From: an uncultured Prevotellaceae bacterium
GTDB lineage: Bacteria; Bacteroidota; Bacteroidia; Bacteroidales; Bacteroidaceae
DNA: 64,000 nt
Assembly (NCBI GenBank): GCA_902784615.1
Contig: CACZVN010000002.1
Span: 157,321-221,320 of the forward strand
Direction: 5' to 3'
Shown: piece by piece, positions 44,666 through 54,625 of the stretch
How positions within the stretch are numbered: position 1 is the first letter of the stretch
Layout of the letters: each line of letters opens with the position of its first letter
The notes under the pieces: generated by a model
Seen by the model: only the letters and a program-made list of their open reading frames with translations
What the model was told of the DNA's origin: nothing
Database searches by the model: none
Translations under genes and position numbers: made by a program

Positions 44666-47317
44666 TTAAAGGTTTGCCAATTCTACCACTTTGTCGATAG
44701 CAGCCGAGAGACCGTCGGGGTTCTTACCACCGGCACTGGCGAAGTGGGGCTGTCCACCACCGCCGCCCTGCATCAGTTTGGCGGCCTCGCGCACGAGCTG
44801 ACCAGCGTTCAGGCCATGATCCTTCACCATATCGTCGCTCAGCATCACGTTCAGCAGGGGTTTGCCGTCGAACACAGTACCCACTACACAGAGCAGGTTC
44901 TCGGGCACGAGTTCACGCACCTTGAACACAAGGTCCTTGGCAGCGTTCGCCATCATATTGAACTGTCCCGTGATAACTGTCACACCGTTGACGGTACGGG
45001 CCTTCGTCGTCAGTTCCTGTGCCAGAGCCTGTACCCGCTGGGCCTGGAACTGCTCGATATCCTTCTTCATGGAGTCGTGCTCCTCGATATACTTGGCTAT
45101 CACGCCCTGCAGGTCCTTCGCATTGTTGAAAAACGCCTTCACAGCTTTCAGAATATCCTCGGTCTTGTAGAGCAACTCCTCGCATTCCTTACCCGTCTTG
45201 GCCTCAATACGGCGGATACCGGCGGCCACACTGCTCTCGCTGATAATCTTGAAGAAGCCGATCTTACCCGTTGCCTTGGCGTGGATACCACCGCAGAACT
45301 CACACGACGGTCCGAAGCGCACCACACGCACCTTGTCGCCGTACTTCTCGCCGAAGAGGGCGATGGCACCGAGTTTCTTGGCCTCGTCGAAGGGCACGTC
45401 ACGGTGCTCGTCGAGGGGGATATCCTGACGGATCATCTCGTTCACCATGCGCTCCACCTCACGGATCTGCTCATCGCTGACCTTCTCGAAGTGCGAGAAG
45501 TCGAAGCGCAGGGTGTCAGCGCTGACAAACGATCCTTTCTGCTCCACATGGTCGCCCAACACCTGTTTCAGGGCGTAGTCGAGCAGGTGGGTAGCAGTAT
45601 GGTTGGCGGCAGAGGCGTCGCGCTTGTCGGTATCCACACAGGCCATGAACTGGGCCGTGGGATCCTTCGGCAACTGCTTCACGATATGCACCGTCTGATT
45701 GTTCTCGCGCTTGGAGTCGATGATCTCGATGGTCTCGGCCTCGTTGCAGATCACACCTGCGTCACCGACCTGTCCACCCATCTCACCGTAGAACGGTGTG
45801 TAGTCGAGCACGAGCTCATAGAACTCATTCTTCTTCTGTGTCACCTTCCTATAGCGGAGAATGTGACACTCGTATTCCGTATAGTCATAGCCCACAAACT
45901 GCTGTTCACCAGCCTGGAGCTCCGTCCAATCTGAGTTCTCCACGGCAGCGGCGTTACGGGCACGCTCCTTCTGCTTCTGCATCTCCACGTCGAACTCGGC
46001 CTCGTTCACCGTGAAACCGTTCTCACGGCAGATCAGTTCCGTCAGATCGAGGGGGAAACCGTAGGTGTCGAAGAGACGGAAGGCCTGCACACCGTCGAGT
46101 TCGGTCTTACCCTCTGCCTTCAACTGTTCCATAGCCTTGTCGAGCAGGGAGATACCCTTATCGAGCGTACGCAGGAAAGCATCTTCCTCTTCCTTCATCA
46201 CCTTCATGATCAACTGCTGCTGGGCCTTCAGTTCGGGGAAGGCGTCGCCCATCTCGATGACGAGCGTGGGCACGAGCTTATAGAGGAACGACTCCTTCTG
46301 ATTCAGGAACGTATAGGCGTAGCGCACGGCACGGCGCAGGATACGGCGGATCACATAGCCAGCCTTCGCATTCGAGGGCAACTGACCGTCGGCGATCGAG
46401 AAACTCACGGCACGCAGATGGTCGGCGCAGACGCGCATGGCCACGTTGATATCATCCTGCTGCTTGCTCACCTCACCTTCCTCGAAGGTCGTATATTTCA
46501 AGCCCGTGATCTCCTCCTCAGCCTTGATGATCGGCTGGAAGATATCAGTGTCATAGTTCGAGTGCTTACCTTGCAGCATACGCACCAGGCGCTCAAAGCC
46601 CATACCCGTGTCGATCACGTTCATCGAAAGTTTCTCCAGACTACCGTCGGCCTTGCGGTTGAATTGCATGAACACGAGGTTCCAGATCTCAATCACCTGG
46701 GGATCGTCCTTATTTACGAGGTCGCGGCCATTGATGCCTGAAGCCTTGCGCTGCTCGGGGGTACGACTATCCACGTGGATCTCTGAACATGGACCGCAGG
46801 GACCCGTGTCGCCCATCTCCCAGAAGTTATCGTGCTTGTTACCGTTGATGATATGATCAGCGGGCACGTGCTTGGCCCAATAACTGGCGGCCTCGTCGTC
46901 GCGGGGGATATTCTCCTCGGGCGAGCCCTCGAACACCGTCACGTAGAGGTCCTCGGGATTCAGTTTCAGCACATCCACCAGATACTCCCAAGCCATGTCG
47001 ATGGCACCCTCCTTGAAGTAGTCGCCAAACGACCAGTTGCCGAGCATCTCGAACATCGTGTGGTGGTAGGTGTCATGACCCACCTCTTCCAGGTCGTTGT
47101 GCTTACCGCTCACGCGCAGGCATTTCTGCGTATCGGCACGACGACGCGGTTCCGGGTCACGGGTACCCAGGATAATATCTTTCCACTGGTTCATACCGGC
47201 GTTGGTGAACATCAGTGTGGGGTCGTCCTTGATGACCATCGGGGCTGAGGGCACGATGGCGTGCTGCTTCGACTCGAAGAAATTTTTAAAAGAGTCGCGA
47301 ATTTCTTTAGCTGTCAT
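44666..47317 (-). CDS. alaS: Alanyl-tRNA synthetase
   Basis: 883 residues, full length. The class II core begins with [20 protein letters not shown] and [12 protein letters not shown]. The editing domain has [16 protein letters not shown] and the zinc-ligand [11 protein letters not shown]. The C-terminal DHHA1-like region has [16 protein letters not shown]. Charges tRNA-Ala and clears mischarged Ser/Gly. Promoter: TTTG-N20-TACCTTTG at 47390-47359. Confidence 0.97.
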   Translation of the reverse strand: MTAKEIRDSFKNFFESKQHAIVPSAPMVIKDDPTLMFTNAGMNQWKDIILGTRDPEPRRRADTQKCLRVSGKHNDLEEVGHDTYHHTMFEMLGNWSFGDYFKEGAIDMAWEYLVDVLKLNPEDLYVTVFEGSPEENIPRDDEAASYWAKHVPADHIINGNKHDNFWEMGDTGPCGPCSEIHVDSRTPEQRKASGINGRDLVNKDDPQVIEIWNLVFMQFNRKADGSLEKLSMNVIDTGMGFERLVRMLQGKHSNYDTDIFQPIIKAEEEITGLKYTTFEEGEVSKQQDDINVAMRVCADHLRAVSFSIADGQLPSNAKAGYVIRRILRRAVRYAYTFLNQKESFLYKLVPTLVIEMGDAFPELKAQQQLIMKVMKEEEDAFLRTLDKGISLLDKAMEQLKAEGKTELDGVQAFRLFDTYGFPLDLTELICRENGFTVNEAEFDVEMQKQKERARNAAAVENSDWTELQAGEQQFVGYDYTEYECHILRYRKVTQKKNEFYELVLDYTPFYGEMGGQVGDAGVICNEAETIEIIDSKRENNQTVHIVKQLPKDPTAQFMACVDTDKRDASAANHTATHLLDYALKQVLGDHVEQKGSFVSADTLRFDFSHFEKVSDEQIREVERMVNEMIRQDIPLDEHRDVPFDEAKKLGAIALFGEKYGDKVRVVRFGPSCEFCGGIHAKATGKIGFFKIISESSVAAGIRRIEAKTGKECEELLYKTEDILKAVKAFFNNAKDLQGVIAKYIEEHDSMKKDIEQFQAQRVQALAQELTTKARTVNGVTVITGQFNMMANAAKDLVFKVRELVPENLLCVVGTVFDGKPLLNVMLSDDMVKDHGLNAGQLVREAAKLMQGGGGGQPHFASAGGKNPDGLSAAIDKVVELANL

Positions 47318-47358
47318 TTCTATGCGTTGTATTTCTTACCTTATTTATAATGATGGTG

Positions 47359-47390
47359 CAAAGGTACTTATTTTTTCGGAAATAACCAAA
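47359..47390 (-). promoter_or_regulatory. Promoter of alaS
   Basis: On the minus strand TTTG (47390-47387), 20 bases, then TACCTTTG (47366-47359), an ideal match. The 21-bp repeat array begins 17 bases upstream of its -33 box. Confidence 0.85.
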
Positions 47391-47406
47391 GGTTATTGCC
47401 AAATAA

Positions 47407-47511
47407 GTGCCACGAAATTTCAAATAAGGGCCGAGTATTACACAATAAGGGCCACGAAATTTTCCTACGGGGCCTTTAAATTTTTCTGCGGGGCCACGAA
47501 TTTGAGACAAC
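47407..47511. repeat. Five 21-bp phased repeats
   Basis: G(G/T)GCC starts at 47407, 47428, 47449, 47470 and 47491, exactly every 21 bases. Units 1, 3 and 5 continue with ACGAAATTT or a close form; units 2 and 4 are diverged. 21 bp is two helical turns, so all copies face the same side of the DNA. They lie just upstream of the alaS promoter. The minus strand is also open here with a seven-residue repeat, but I see no start or function for it. Confidence 0.75.
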
Positions 47512-47635
47512 ATAGTCAGGAAACGAGACAAACAACTCAGGTGAAGAAGTAAACGAATTCAGTACAATAAACAGTAATTAACAAAAAGTCATTAAACAAC
47601 CGCTCTAACAGAGTCAATGCGATTCAGGGAAAGGC

Positions 47636-47890
47636 ATTCAATTATTCAATTATTCAATTATTCAAAATGGATTCATGGATTCAAGGATTCATTTTGAGAA
47701 TAAAATGATTCAGAATTAATCAAATATATTTTTAAATATATTATATATTATAATATATAATATATTTAATGTTAAATACCTTGTCTTTATGCTAACCCAT
47801 AACATTAAATGAATCCTTGAATCCTTGAATCCATGAATCTATTTACGTGAAATTAAAAACACATTTTGAATAATTGAATAAATGAATAAT
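47636..47890. repeat. Large AT-rich inverted repeat with tandem ATTCAA units
   Basis: The left arm 47636-47694 has ATTCAATT units, then GGATTCATGGATTCAAGG. The right arm 47807-47890 contains the reverse complement of the whole, with a 22-base insertion near 47840-47861. In between lie an inner inverted pair (ATTTAATGTT 47764-47773 with 47801-47810) and a palindromic AT tract near 47720-47765. It occupies most of the alaS-parC intergenic region (47318-47952), which has no gene. Confidence 0.8.
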
Positions 47891-47892
47891 CT

Positions 47893-47924
47893 TTTGGCTG
47901 ATTGAAGAAAAATGGCTATCTTTG
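47893..47924 (+). promoter_or_regulatory. Promoter of parC
   Basis: TTTG (47893-47896), 20 bases, TATCTTTG (47917-47924). It decides the parC start: a longer frame from 47902 would lie inside the promoter, so the ATG at 47953 is used. Confidence 0.9.
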
Positions 47925-47952
47925 CACACAGAAACTAAAGACCAATCATCAT

Positions 47953-50685
47953 ATGGACGACGAAATAAAAAACGACGAGATCTTGGAACAGCAGGAGTCG
48001 GAGAGCCCGCAGGCGCTCGAGTTTGACTCGCTTGCTACCGAAGGGACGCAAGAAGGGCACTCCGACTATAAACCCGTGAACCGTTTCGACGCCGCAGCCG
48101 TGCACCACCTCAGCGGCATGTACCAGAACTGGTTTCTGGATTATGCCAGTTACGTGATCCTCGAGCGCGCCGTTCCCCACCTGGGCGACGGTCTGAAACC
48201 CGTGCAGCGCCGCATCCTCCACTCGATGAAGCGGATGGACGACGGTCGCTATAACAAGGTGGCTAACATCGTCGGCCATACCATGCAGTTCCACCCCCAC
48301 GGCGATGCCAGTATCGGCGACGCCCTCGTGCAGATGGGACAGAAGGACCTGCTCATCGACACGCAGGGTAACTGGGGTAACATCCTCACGGGCTCCTCTG
48401 CCGCTGCCCCGCGATACATCGAGGCCCGTCTGTCGAAGTTCGCCCTCGACACCGTGTTCAACCCCAAGACCACGGAGTGGAAGATGTCGTACGACGGCCG
48501 TAACAAGGAGCCGATCACGCTGCCCGTGAAGTTCCCGTTGCTGCTGGCACAGGGAGCCGAGGGCATCGCCGTAGGCCTCTCCTCGAAGATCCTGCCCCAT
48601 AATTTCTGCGAGATCTGCGACGCCGCCATTGCCTACCTCCACGACCAGCCCTTCCAGCTCTATCCCGACTTCCTCACCTCGGGTTCTATCGACGTCAGCA
48701 AGTACAACGACGGCCAGCGCGGTGGCGTCATTAAGGTACGCGCGAAGATCGAGAAGATCGACCAGAAGACGCTCGTGATCCGTGAGATCCCGTTCTCGAA
48801 GACCTCCGAGACCCTGCAGGACTCGATCGTCAAGGCCATCGAGAAGGGTAAGATCAAGGCCCGTAAGGTGGAGGACCTCACGGCTGCCAGCGTGGAGATC
48901 CAGGTGCATCTCGCCCCTGGCGTGTCGAGCGACAAGACCATCGACGCCCTCTATGCCTTCACCGACTGTGAGATCAGCATCTCGCCCAACTGTTGTGTCA
49001 TCGAGGACAACAAGCCGCAGTTCCTCACCATCAGCGACGTGCTCCGCCATTCGACAGACCGTACGAAGGACCTTATCCGCCAGGAACTGGAGATCCGCAA
49101 GAACGAACTCCTGGAGCAGTACCATTTCCAGTCGTTGGAGAAGATCTTCATCGAGGAGCGCATCTATAAGGATAAGAAATTCGAGCAGGCGCCCACGGTG
49201 GATGCCGTCTGCGAACATATCGACGAACGCCTGACGCCCTACTACCCTACCCTCGTGCGTGAGGTGACGAAGGATGATATCCTGAAACTGCTGGAGATCA
49301 AGATGCAGCGCATCCTGAAGTTCAACAAGGACAAGGCAGACGAACTCATGGCCCGTATCAAGGCTGAGATCGAGGAGATAGACCGCGACTTGGCAAACCT
49401 CACGGAGGTGACGGCCAACTGGTTCCAGTTCCTCAAGGACAAGTACGGCAAGGACCACCCGCGTCTGACGGAGATCCGCAACTTCGACACCATCGAGGCC
49501 TCGAAGGTGGCCGAGGCCAACCAGAAGCTCTACATCAACCGTACCGACGGCTTCATCGGCACAGGTCTGAAGAAGGACGAGTTCGTGTGCAACTGCTCCG
49601 ACCTCGACGATATCATCATCTTCTACAAGGATGGTAAATACAAGGTGATCCGCGTGGCGGAAAAGATCTTCGTAGGCAAGAACATCCTCTACGTGGCTGT
49701 GTTCAAGAAGAACGACTCGCGCACGATCTATAATGTAGTCTATCGCGACGGCAAGAAGGGCTGGTACTTTATGAAACGCTTCAACGTGACGTCGATGACG
49801 CGCGACAAGGAGTACGACCTCACGCAGGGTACCCCGGGCTCGAAGGTGATGTACTTCTCGGCCAACCCCAACGGTGAGGCAGAGGTCATCAAGGTGACCC
49901 TCGACCCCAACCCCAAGCTGAAGAAGATCTTCATAGACCAGGACTTCTCGGAGGTGATGATCAAGGGGCGTGCCTCGAAGGGTAACCTCCTGACAAAGAA
50001 CAGTGTACACCGCATCGGCCTGAAGAGCCGCGGCCATTCGACGCTGGGCGGACGCCATGTGTGGTACGATCCCGACGTGAACCGCCTGAACTACGACGAC
50101 CACGGTCAGTTACTCGGCGAGTTCTTCGACGAAGACCAGATCCTCGTCATCCTGAAGAATGGCGACTACTACCTCTCGAACTTCGACCTGAACAACCACT
50201 ACGAGGAAAACATCCTCCGCATCGAGAAATACGATGCCGACAAGGTGTGGACGGCCGTGCTCTACGACGCCGATAACCAGGGCTATCCCTATCTGAAGCG
50301 TTTCGTGATGGACGCCACGAGGAAGAAACAGAACTGGCTCTCGGACAATCCCGCCTCACTGCTTATCCTACTGACGGACACACCCTTCCCACGCCTGCTG
50401 ATGACCTACGGCGGTGCCGACGCCTTCCGTGGCTCGGAGGAGATCGACGCCGAGCAGTTTATAGCCGTCAAGGGCTATAAGGCCAAGGGCAAGCGCCTCA
50501 CCACCTACACCCTTGAATCGCTCACGGAACTCGAGCCCACCCGTGTCCCCGAGGAGCCAGTAAGTAATGAGCCCCAGGACGCAGAAGACACAGAAGAAGA
50601 CCTCGACCCCGATGCTGGCAAGAGCGAACAGCAGGTGCGTGACGAACTCACAGGGCAACTAAGACTTTTCGACGATGAGGAGTAA
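47953..50685 (+). CDS. parC: DNA topoisomerase IV / gyrase-type subunit A
   Basis: 910 residues. The breakage-reunion domain starts near 60 (HLSGMYQNWFLDYASYVILE) with HPHGDASIGDALVQMGQ and the catalytic Tyr in SSAAAPRYIEARLSKFA. The tower and coiled coil cover about 400-520. The C-terminal DNA-wrapping part (about 560-860) is beta-pinwheel-like but lacks a clear GyrA box; the only QRGG (GQRGGVIKVRA) lies earlier. That and its length favour ParC over GyrA. An acidic tail ends it. Codon use is strongly C-ending, as in highly expressed core genes. No ParE gene is adjacent. The next start overlaps its end by 11 bases. Confidence 0.9.
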   Translation: MDDEIKNDEILEQQESESPQALEFDSLATEGTQEGHSDYKPVNRFDAAAVHHLSGMYQNWFLDYASYVILERAVPHLGDGLKPVQRRILHSMKRMDDGRYNKVANIVGHTMQFHPHGDASIGDALVQMGQKDLLIDTQGNWGNILTGSSAAAPRYIEARLSKFALDTVFNPKTTEWKMSYDGRNKEPITLPVKFPLLLAQGAEGIAVGLSSKILPHNFCEICDAAIAYLHDQPFQLYPDFLTSGSIDVSKYNDGQRGGVIKVRAKIEKIDQKTLVIREIPFSKTSETLQDSIVKAIEKGKIKARKVEDLTAASVEIQVHLAPGVSSDKTIDALYAFTDCEISISPNCCVIEDNKPQFLTISDVLRHSTDRTKDLIRQELEIRKNELLEQYHFQSLEKIFIEERIYKDKKFEQAPTVDAVCEHIDERLTPYYPTLVREVTKDDILKLLEIKMQRILKFNKDKADELMARIKAEIEEIDRDLANLTEVTANWFQFLKDKYGKDHPRLTEIRNFDTIEASKVAEANQKLYINRTDGFIGTGLKKDEFVCNCSDLDDIIIFYKDGKYKVIRVAEKIFVGKNILYVAVFKKNDSRTIYNVVYRDGKKGWYFMKRFNVTSMTRDKEYDLTQGTPGSKVMYFSANPNGEAEVIKVTLDPNPKLKKIFIDQDFSEVMIKGRASKGNLLTKNSVHRIGLKSRGHSTLGGRHVWYDPDVNRLNYDDHGQLLGEFFDEDQILVILKNGDYYLSNFDLNNHYEENILRIEKYDADKVWTAVLYDADNQGYPYLKRFVMDATRKKQNWLSDNPASLLILLTDTPFPRLLMTYGGADAFRGSEEIDAEQFIAVKGYKAKGKRLTTYTLESLTELEPTRVPEEPVSNEPQDAEDTEEDLDPDAGKSEQQVRDELTGQLRLFDDEE

Positions 50686-51442
50686 GATTCTGGCCGTCGT
50701 TGCCCTTCTAGCCCTCTCCGCCTCCGCACAGGAGGGAACGAGGAGCGTCCATCTTCTCGGTGTCGGCAACACGAATATCCTCGATACCTATCTCTCCCAG
50801 GAGAAATACAAGGGCGACGGCTTCACCTATTTATATATACGCGAGGGCGCAACCCCCGAGAAGCGCTGGAACAACGTCATCGAGCACGAGCTCGACTTCT
50901 CCACGACAGAGGATCGCAGTAAGACCACCACGGAACTGGAGGCCGGCTATAACCTCTATTGGGGCCGTTACCGTCAGTGGCGTCTCCTTGACGACCACCT
51001 GCGCCTGCAGGCCGGCGGTCTCATCAACGGTACCCTCGGCATCATCTACCACACGAGCAGTGCGAACAACCCCGTCCAGGCCAGAGTAGCCCTCAACCTC
51101 ATGCCATCGGGCATCGCCACCTACGACTTCCGCCTCTGGAAGCAGCATTTCACAGCACGCTATGAGTTGAACGTGCCCCTCCTGGGCGTGATGTTCAGTC
51201 CGAACTACGGCCAGTCGTACTACGAGATCTTCTCTCTGGGCAACTACGACCATAATGTCGTGCCGACCACCTTCGTCAGTGCTCCCACCTTCCGTCAGCA
51301 GCTGACGCTCGACTGGCAGACTGGTGACAGGATCGCCATCCGCATCGGCTATCTGGGCAACTACCAGCAGGCAGCCGTCAACAACCTGAAGCAGCACGTC
51401 TATGCAAACCGATTCCTGATCGGCATAGTAATAAAGAAGTGA
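50675..51442 (+). CDS. DUF3316 family envelope protein
   Basis: 255 residues. Signal MRSKILAVVALLALSASAQE. Predicted beta-barrel-like strands (YNLYWGRYRQWRLLDDHLRL, YDFRLWKQHFTARYELNVPL) with an end in ANRFLIGIVIKK. DUF3316 is a Bacteroidetes family of unknown role. The start lies within the end of parC (11-base overlap), so it is translationally linked to it. Confidence 0.82.
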   Translation: MRSKILAVVALLALSASAQEGTRSVHLLGVGNTNILDTYLSQEKYKGDGFTYLYIREGATPEKRWNNVIEHELDFSTTEDRSKTTTELEAGYNLYWGRYRQWRLLDDHLRLQAGGLINGTLGIIYHTSSANNPVQARVALNLMPSGIATYDFRLWKQHFTARYELNVPLLGVMFSPNYGQSYYEIFSLGNYDHNVVPTTFVSAPTFRQQLTLDWQTGDRIAIRIGYLGNYQQAAVNNLKQHVYANRFLIGIVIKK

Positions 51443-51561
51443 AAAGCGAACAAAAATAAGATGAGAACGAGATACAGACACGACCAGAGGCCCGGATGGG
51501 TAACAGCGAAGAAACTCCTCTTCGTTGCCACACTTTTCACTTTTCACTGTTCACTCTTCAC
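51439..51561. repeat. GTGAAAAG-type inverted repeat overlapping the S41 signal sequence
   Basis: The left arm AGTGAAAAGCGAACA (from 51439) and the right arm 51531-51561 (CACTTTTCACTTTTCACTG and on) are approximate reverse complements. The right arm lies inside the coding region for residues about 24-36 of the lipoprotein. The same unit forms the hairpin at 27001-27102. Confidence 0.65.
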
Positions 51562-52522
51562 CTCCTGTGTAGATACACAAGAGTATGAGAACACCCCGCA
51601 GGGCAACTTCGAAGCCCTGTGGAAGATCATCGACGAGCACTACTGCTTCCTCGACTATAAGCATCAGGCCTACGGTCTCGACTGGCAGCAGGTATATAAT
51701 ATATATAATGTACGCGCGAGAGGCGATCTCAGCAGTTACCAGCTTTTCGAGGTACTCACGGGGATGCTCTCCGAACTGCGCGACGGTCATGTGAACCTCT
51801 ATACCTCGTTCGACAATGGCCGTTACTGGAAGTGGCACGAGGACTACCCCGCCAACTTCAGCGACACCCTGCAGCGCCGCTACCTCGGCACCGACTACCG
51901 ACTCGCCTCAGGCATGCAGTACCGCATCCTCGATGATAACATCGGCTACCTGTATGTAGGCAGTTTCGCCAATACCATCGGCGAAAGCACCCTCGACGAG
52001 ATCATCAAGTACTTCGCCTTCTGCAACGGCATGATCATCGACATCCGCGGTAACGGTGGGGGCAACCTCACCTCCGCCGAGACCCTCGCCGCACGGTTCT
52101 GCCAAGAGAAGACCCTCACAGGCTATATCCAGCATAAGACAGGCAAGGGACACAATGACTTCTCGGAGATGGAGCCCCAGTATATGGAGCCCTCGTCGCG
52201 CTTCCGCTGGCAGAAGCCCGTCGCCATACTCACCAACCGCGAAGTTTTCTCCGCCGCCAACGACTTCGTAATGATCATGAAGTGCTTCCCCCAGGTGAAG
52301 ACCGTGGGCGACCAGACGGGCGGCGGCTCAGGACTCCCCTTCACCTCCACGCTGCCCAACGGGTGGACCGTACGTTTCTCTGCCTGTCCGACCTACGACC
52401 ATAACCGCCAACAGGTGGAGTTCGGCATCGCCCCCGACTATGAGGTCAGTCTCACGGATGACGATTTCCGTCAAGGATTAGACACCATCATAGAATTTGC
52501 GCGCAAACTTTTGGTGGAATAA
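51461..52522 (+). CDS. S41-family serine protease lipoprotein
   Basis: 353 residues. The signal region contains LFTFHCSLFTSC with a lipobox Cys at about 36. The S41 core follows: GYLYVGSFANTIGES, GMIIDIRGNGGGNLTSAE, catalytic Ser in NREVFSAANDFVMIMK (near 262), GDQTGGGSGLPFTSTLPNGW. It lacks a clear PDZ domain. The unusual signal sequence is encoded by a run of the GTGAAAAG-type genome repeat in reverse. The gene starts 18 bases after DUF3316. Confidence 0.9.
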   Translation: MRTRYRHDQRPGWVTAKKLLFVATLFTFHCSLFTSCVDTQEYENTPQGNFEALWKIIDEHYCFLDYKHQAYGLDWQQVYNIYNVRARGDLSSYQLFEVLTGMLSELRDGHVNLYTSFDNGRYWKWHEDYPANFSDTLQRRYLGTDYRLASGMQYRILDDNIGYLYVGSFANTIGESTLDEIIKYFAFCNGMIIDIRGNGGGNLTSAETLAARFCQEKTLTGYIQHKTGKGHNDFSEMEPQYMEPSSRFRWQKPVAILTNREVFSAANDFVMIMKCFPQVKTVGDQTGGGSGLPFTSTLPNGWTVRFSACPTYDHNRQQVEFGIAPDYEVSLTDDDFRQGLDTIIEFARKLLVE

Positions 52523-52541
52523 AAAAAAATGAGTATCTTTG
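52510..52541 (+). promoter_or_regulatory. Promoter of tRNA-Leu
   Basis: TTTG (52510-52513), 20 bases, TATCTTTG (52534-52541). It overlaps the last codons of the S41 gene. Confidence 0.85.
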
Positions 52542-52583
52542 CAACCGTTTTGAGCGAGAGACGCGGCAAAAAACGAGAAAGAG

Positions 52584-52665
52584 GCGCCTGTGGCGGAATT
52601 GGTAGACGCGCTAGACTTAGGATCTAGTGTCCCGCGACGTGCAGGTTCGAGTCCTGTCAGGCGCA
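52584..52665 (+). tRNA. tRNA-Leu (anticodon UAG)
   Basis: 82 bases. Acceptor stem GCGCCTG pairs with CAGGCGC at 52658-52664. Anticodon arm CTAGA-CTTAGGA-TCTAG gives UAG, a variable arm follows, and T-arm GGTTCGAGTCC is normal. CCA is not encoded. Confidence 0.97.
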
Positions 52666-52763
52666 CAGATAGGGGTAAAATGTGCAAAAAACGTCCCAAA
52701 AAGCCCCAAAATAGGGGAAAATGACAAAAAAATGATGATTTTTATAAAAAAAACTAAATTTTT

Positions 52764-52795
52764 CTTGCATAATTGAAAAATATTCCCTACTTTTG
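52764..52795 (+). promoter_or_regulatory. Promoter of the coiled-coil lipoprotein gene
   Basis: CTTG (52764-52767), 20 bases, TACTTTTG (52788-52795). The start should be near 52802, leaving a leader of about 60 AT-rich bases before the ATG. Confidence 0.65.
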
Positions 52796-52865
52796 TCACC
52801 GATTTATGTAAATTTCGTGTAGTATATATATAGTTTAATTGTTTAATTATAATTTTTAAGTTCAA

Positions 52866-54584
52866 ATGAAAAAGAAAATTATTAATGGTATTTTGATGGT
52901 AGCTCTGATGTTTGCTGCCACAACATCATTTGTTTCTTGCAAGGACAACGTGGACGACGAGTTAATCCCCGTCTATGCTCAACTTGCTAACGTAAAGAGT
53001 GGTCTTGAGACTCGAATCACTGAGATTCAGACTCAGATCAACGAACTTCAGGGTCTGAAGACTGATATTGACGCTAACAAGACGGCTATCCAGAATCTTC
53101 AGAATGAGCTCGATCTCCTGCAGTCTAAGCTGGATACGATCAACACTCAGATCCAGAACCTGTCTGGTGACATTGACGAGATTAGGAACGAGTTGGCAGA
53201 CATTGAGGATGACATCGACGCACTCGCAGAGGCTGTTCTTGCCCTGCAGTTGGAGATCGAGAATCTGCAGGATCAGATCAACAAGATGATCACCGGCATC
53301 AAGATCAACAACACCTACAACAACGTAACTGGTACATGGAATCTTCCTGGCGGCATGTCCAAGATGCTGTCTTTGGCTGCTTTCTTCGGTTCTAACGAGA
53401 CTGGTATGACCCAGTTCCCGAACACTGACGAGGACGCTGTTGTTCTCGGTGAGGCTCTGACTGCTGAGGAAGTTGCTGCCGCTAATGGTCAGTACTACCA
53501 CTTCGATGCTGACAACCTCCTGTCACAGAATCACGACAATGCTGGTATGATGTTCTTCACCGTAAACAGTGAGGATCCCGCCCAGTTCGACATCAACGAG
53601 TGGACTCTGAGCGTTCAGAACAGCGTTGGCAGAACCGCTCCTATCACTTTCAGCGATGTTAAGCCCTCTAGCTATCAGATCCAGTGGGGTATCTATAAGA
53701 GCACATGTGTTGATACCGATCCTGACCAGAATGGTGATCCCACCTTCTTCCAGGCTCGTGCTCACATCGATTGGAAGTATCTCGAGGCTACTCAGTTCGA
53801 TATTGAGAAGTTCATCGATTTCCAGGATATTGCAGACGATTTCAAGGAGCTCGTTGAGGCTGTAAAGGGTACTGATGGTAAGGACGCAAAGGCTAAGGCT
53901 CTTGTGAACACTATTGCTAAACTGCTGGTTAACATCTACAGTGGCAACATGAGTGGTGACAACTACGACCTGAAGAACCCGTCTTGGTCTGCTCAGAAGC
54001 TCGTTCTCAGCAAGGAAGTTGACGGCATAACCATCAAGAAGTCTGAGGATGACTACACACTGGCTGTAAGTTCTGTTGCTCCTCTGTCATACAACTCATT
54101 CTGGAAGATGGAAGAGTCTCTGGCTGAGACAACTGAGGAAGTGGTCGAGCCAGCTGCTGAGAAGACAAAAGAAGAGCTCGGCGGATCTACAAGTGCTGAC
54201 CGTTTCGCTAGTTTCATTGTGAACTACGGTAACAAGCTCGTCAACGCTCTGAAGAACCACAAGTTGACAAAGTGCGTTACTCCTATCGTACTGTACAATT
54301 CTGCTAACGACGGTATTAAGCTCCTGAATGATGGTGAGAAAGTTGGCACTGGTATCATGCATATCAACATTACTTCTCTGACTGAGGAGCTGTTGGTTCC
54401 CGCACTTGGTAAGTACGTTGCCCTGTTCAAGGATGGCAAGAAGGTTTCGGCTACTGTTTATCCTGGTGCCGTACAGCTGGTTGACCTGGATCTGAGCAAG
54501 GCAGGTGAGTACGAGCTCGTTGTCAGCGCTGTTGACTACTACGGCTTCGTATGCAACAACAAGTACACCATCACAGTTGAGTAA
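52866..54584 (+). CDS. Coiled-coil surface lipoprotein (PL29-N-like)
   Basis: 572 residues. Lipobox FVSC gives a lipidated Cys at about 26 in a signal of MKKKIINGILMVALMFAATT. A long coiled coil (about 40-145; ITEIQTQINELQGLKTDIDA, then LDTINTQIQNLSGDIDEIRN) follows, then a globular beta-rich domain to the end. The N-terminal region corresponds to what databases call a PL29-lyase N-terminal domain in Prevotella; no lyase active site is visible and I claim no enzymatic role. Codon use is that of very highly expressed genes (CGT, GGT, AAG, CTG). Likely an abundant surface protein linked to the OmpA-type neighbour. Confidence 0.72.
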   Translation: MKKKIINGILMVALMFAATTSFVSCKDNVDDELIPVYAQLANVKSGLETRITEIQTQINELQGLKTDIDANKTAIQNLQNELDLLQSKLDTINTQIQNLSGDIDEIRNELADIEDDIDALAEAVLALQLEIENLQDQINKMITGIKINNTYNNVTGTWNLPGGMSKMLSLAAFFGSNETGMTQFPNTDEDAVVLGEALTAEEVAAANGQYYHFDADNLLSQNHDNAGMMFFTVNSEDPAQFDINEWTLSVQNSVGRTAPITFSDVKPSSYQIQWGIYKSTCVDTDPDQNGDPTFFQARAHIDWKYLEATQFDIEKFIDFQDIADDFKELVEAVKGTDGKDAKAKALVNTIAKLLVNIYSGNMSGDNYDLKNPSWSAQKLVLSKEVDGITIKKSEDDYTLAVSSVAPLSYNSFWKMEESLAETTEEVVEPAAEKTKEELGGSTSADRFASFIVNYGNKLVNALKNHKLTKCVTPIVLYNSANDGIKLLNDGEKVGTGIMHINITSLTEELLVPALGKYVALFKDGKKVSATVYPGAVQLVDLDLSKAGEYELVVSAVDYYGFVCNNKYTITVE

Positions 54585-54625
54585 GTAATTAACATTTGCG
54601 TATTAAATCAATTTAAGTAACAGAT

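Noticed and set aside
47307-47531. Minus-strand frame with a seven-residue repeat over the 21-bp array
   Set aside because: It overlaps the alaS promoter and start and needs an upstream start with no support. The peptide repeat follows automatically from a 21-bp DNA repeat.
47840-47855. Possible parS-like site in the alaS-parC region
   Set aside because: Only about 10 of 16 positions match the consensus around ACGTGAAA, and it lies in the diverged insertion of the inverted repeat.
47902-47952. ParC start 17 codons earlier
   Set aside because: The -7 box 47917-47924 lies inside that stretch, so it cannot be in the mRNA.
47935-50103. 722-codon open frame antisense to parC
   Set aside because: It lies opposite a full-length conserved topoisomerase gene with strongly C-ending codons, which readily leaves long antisense frames open.
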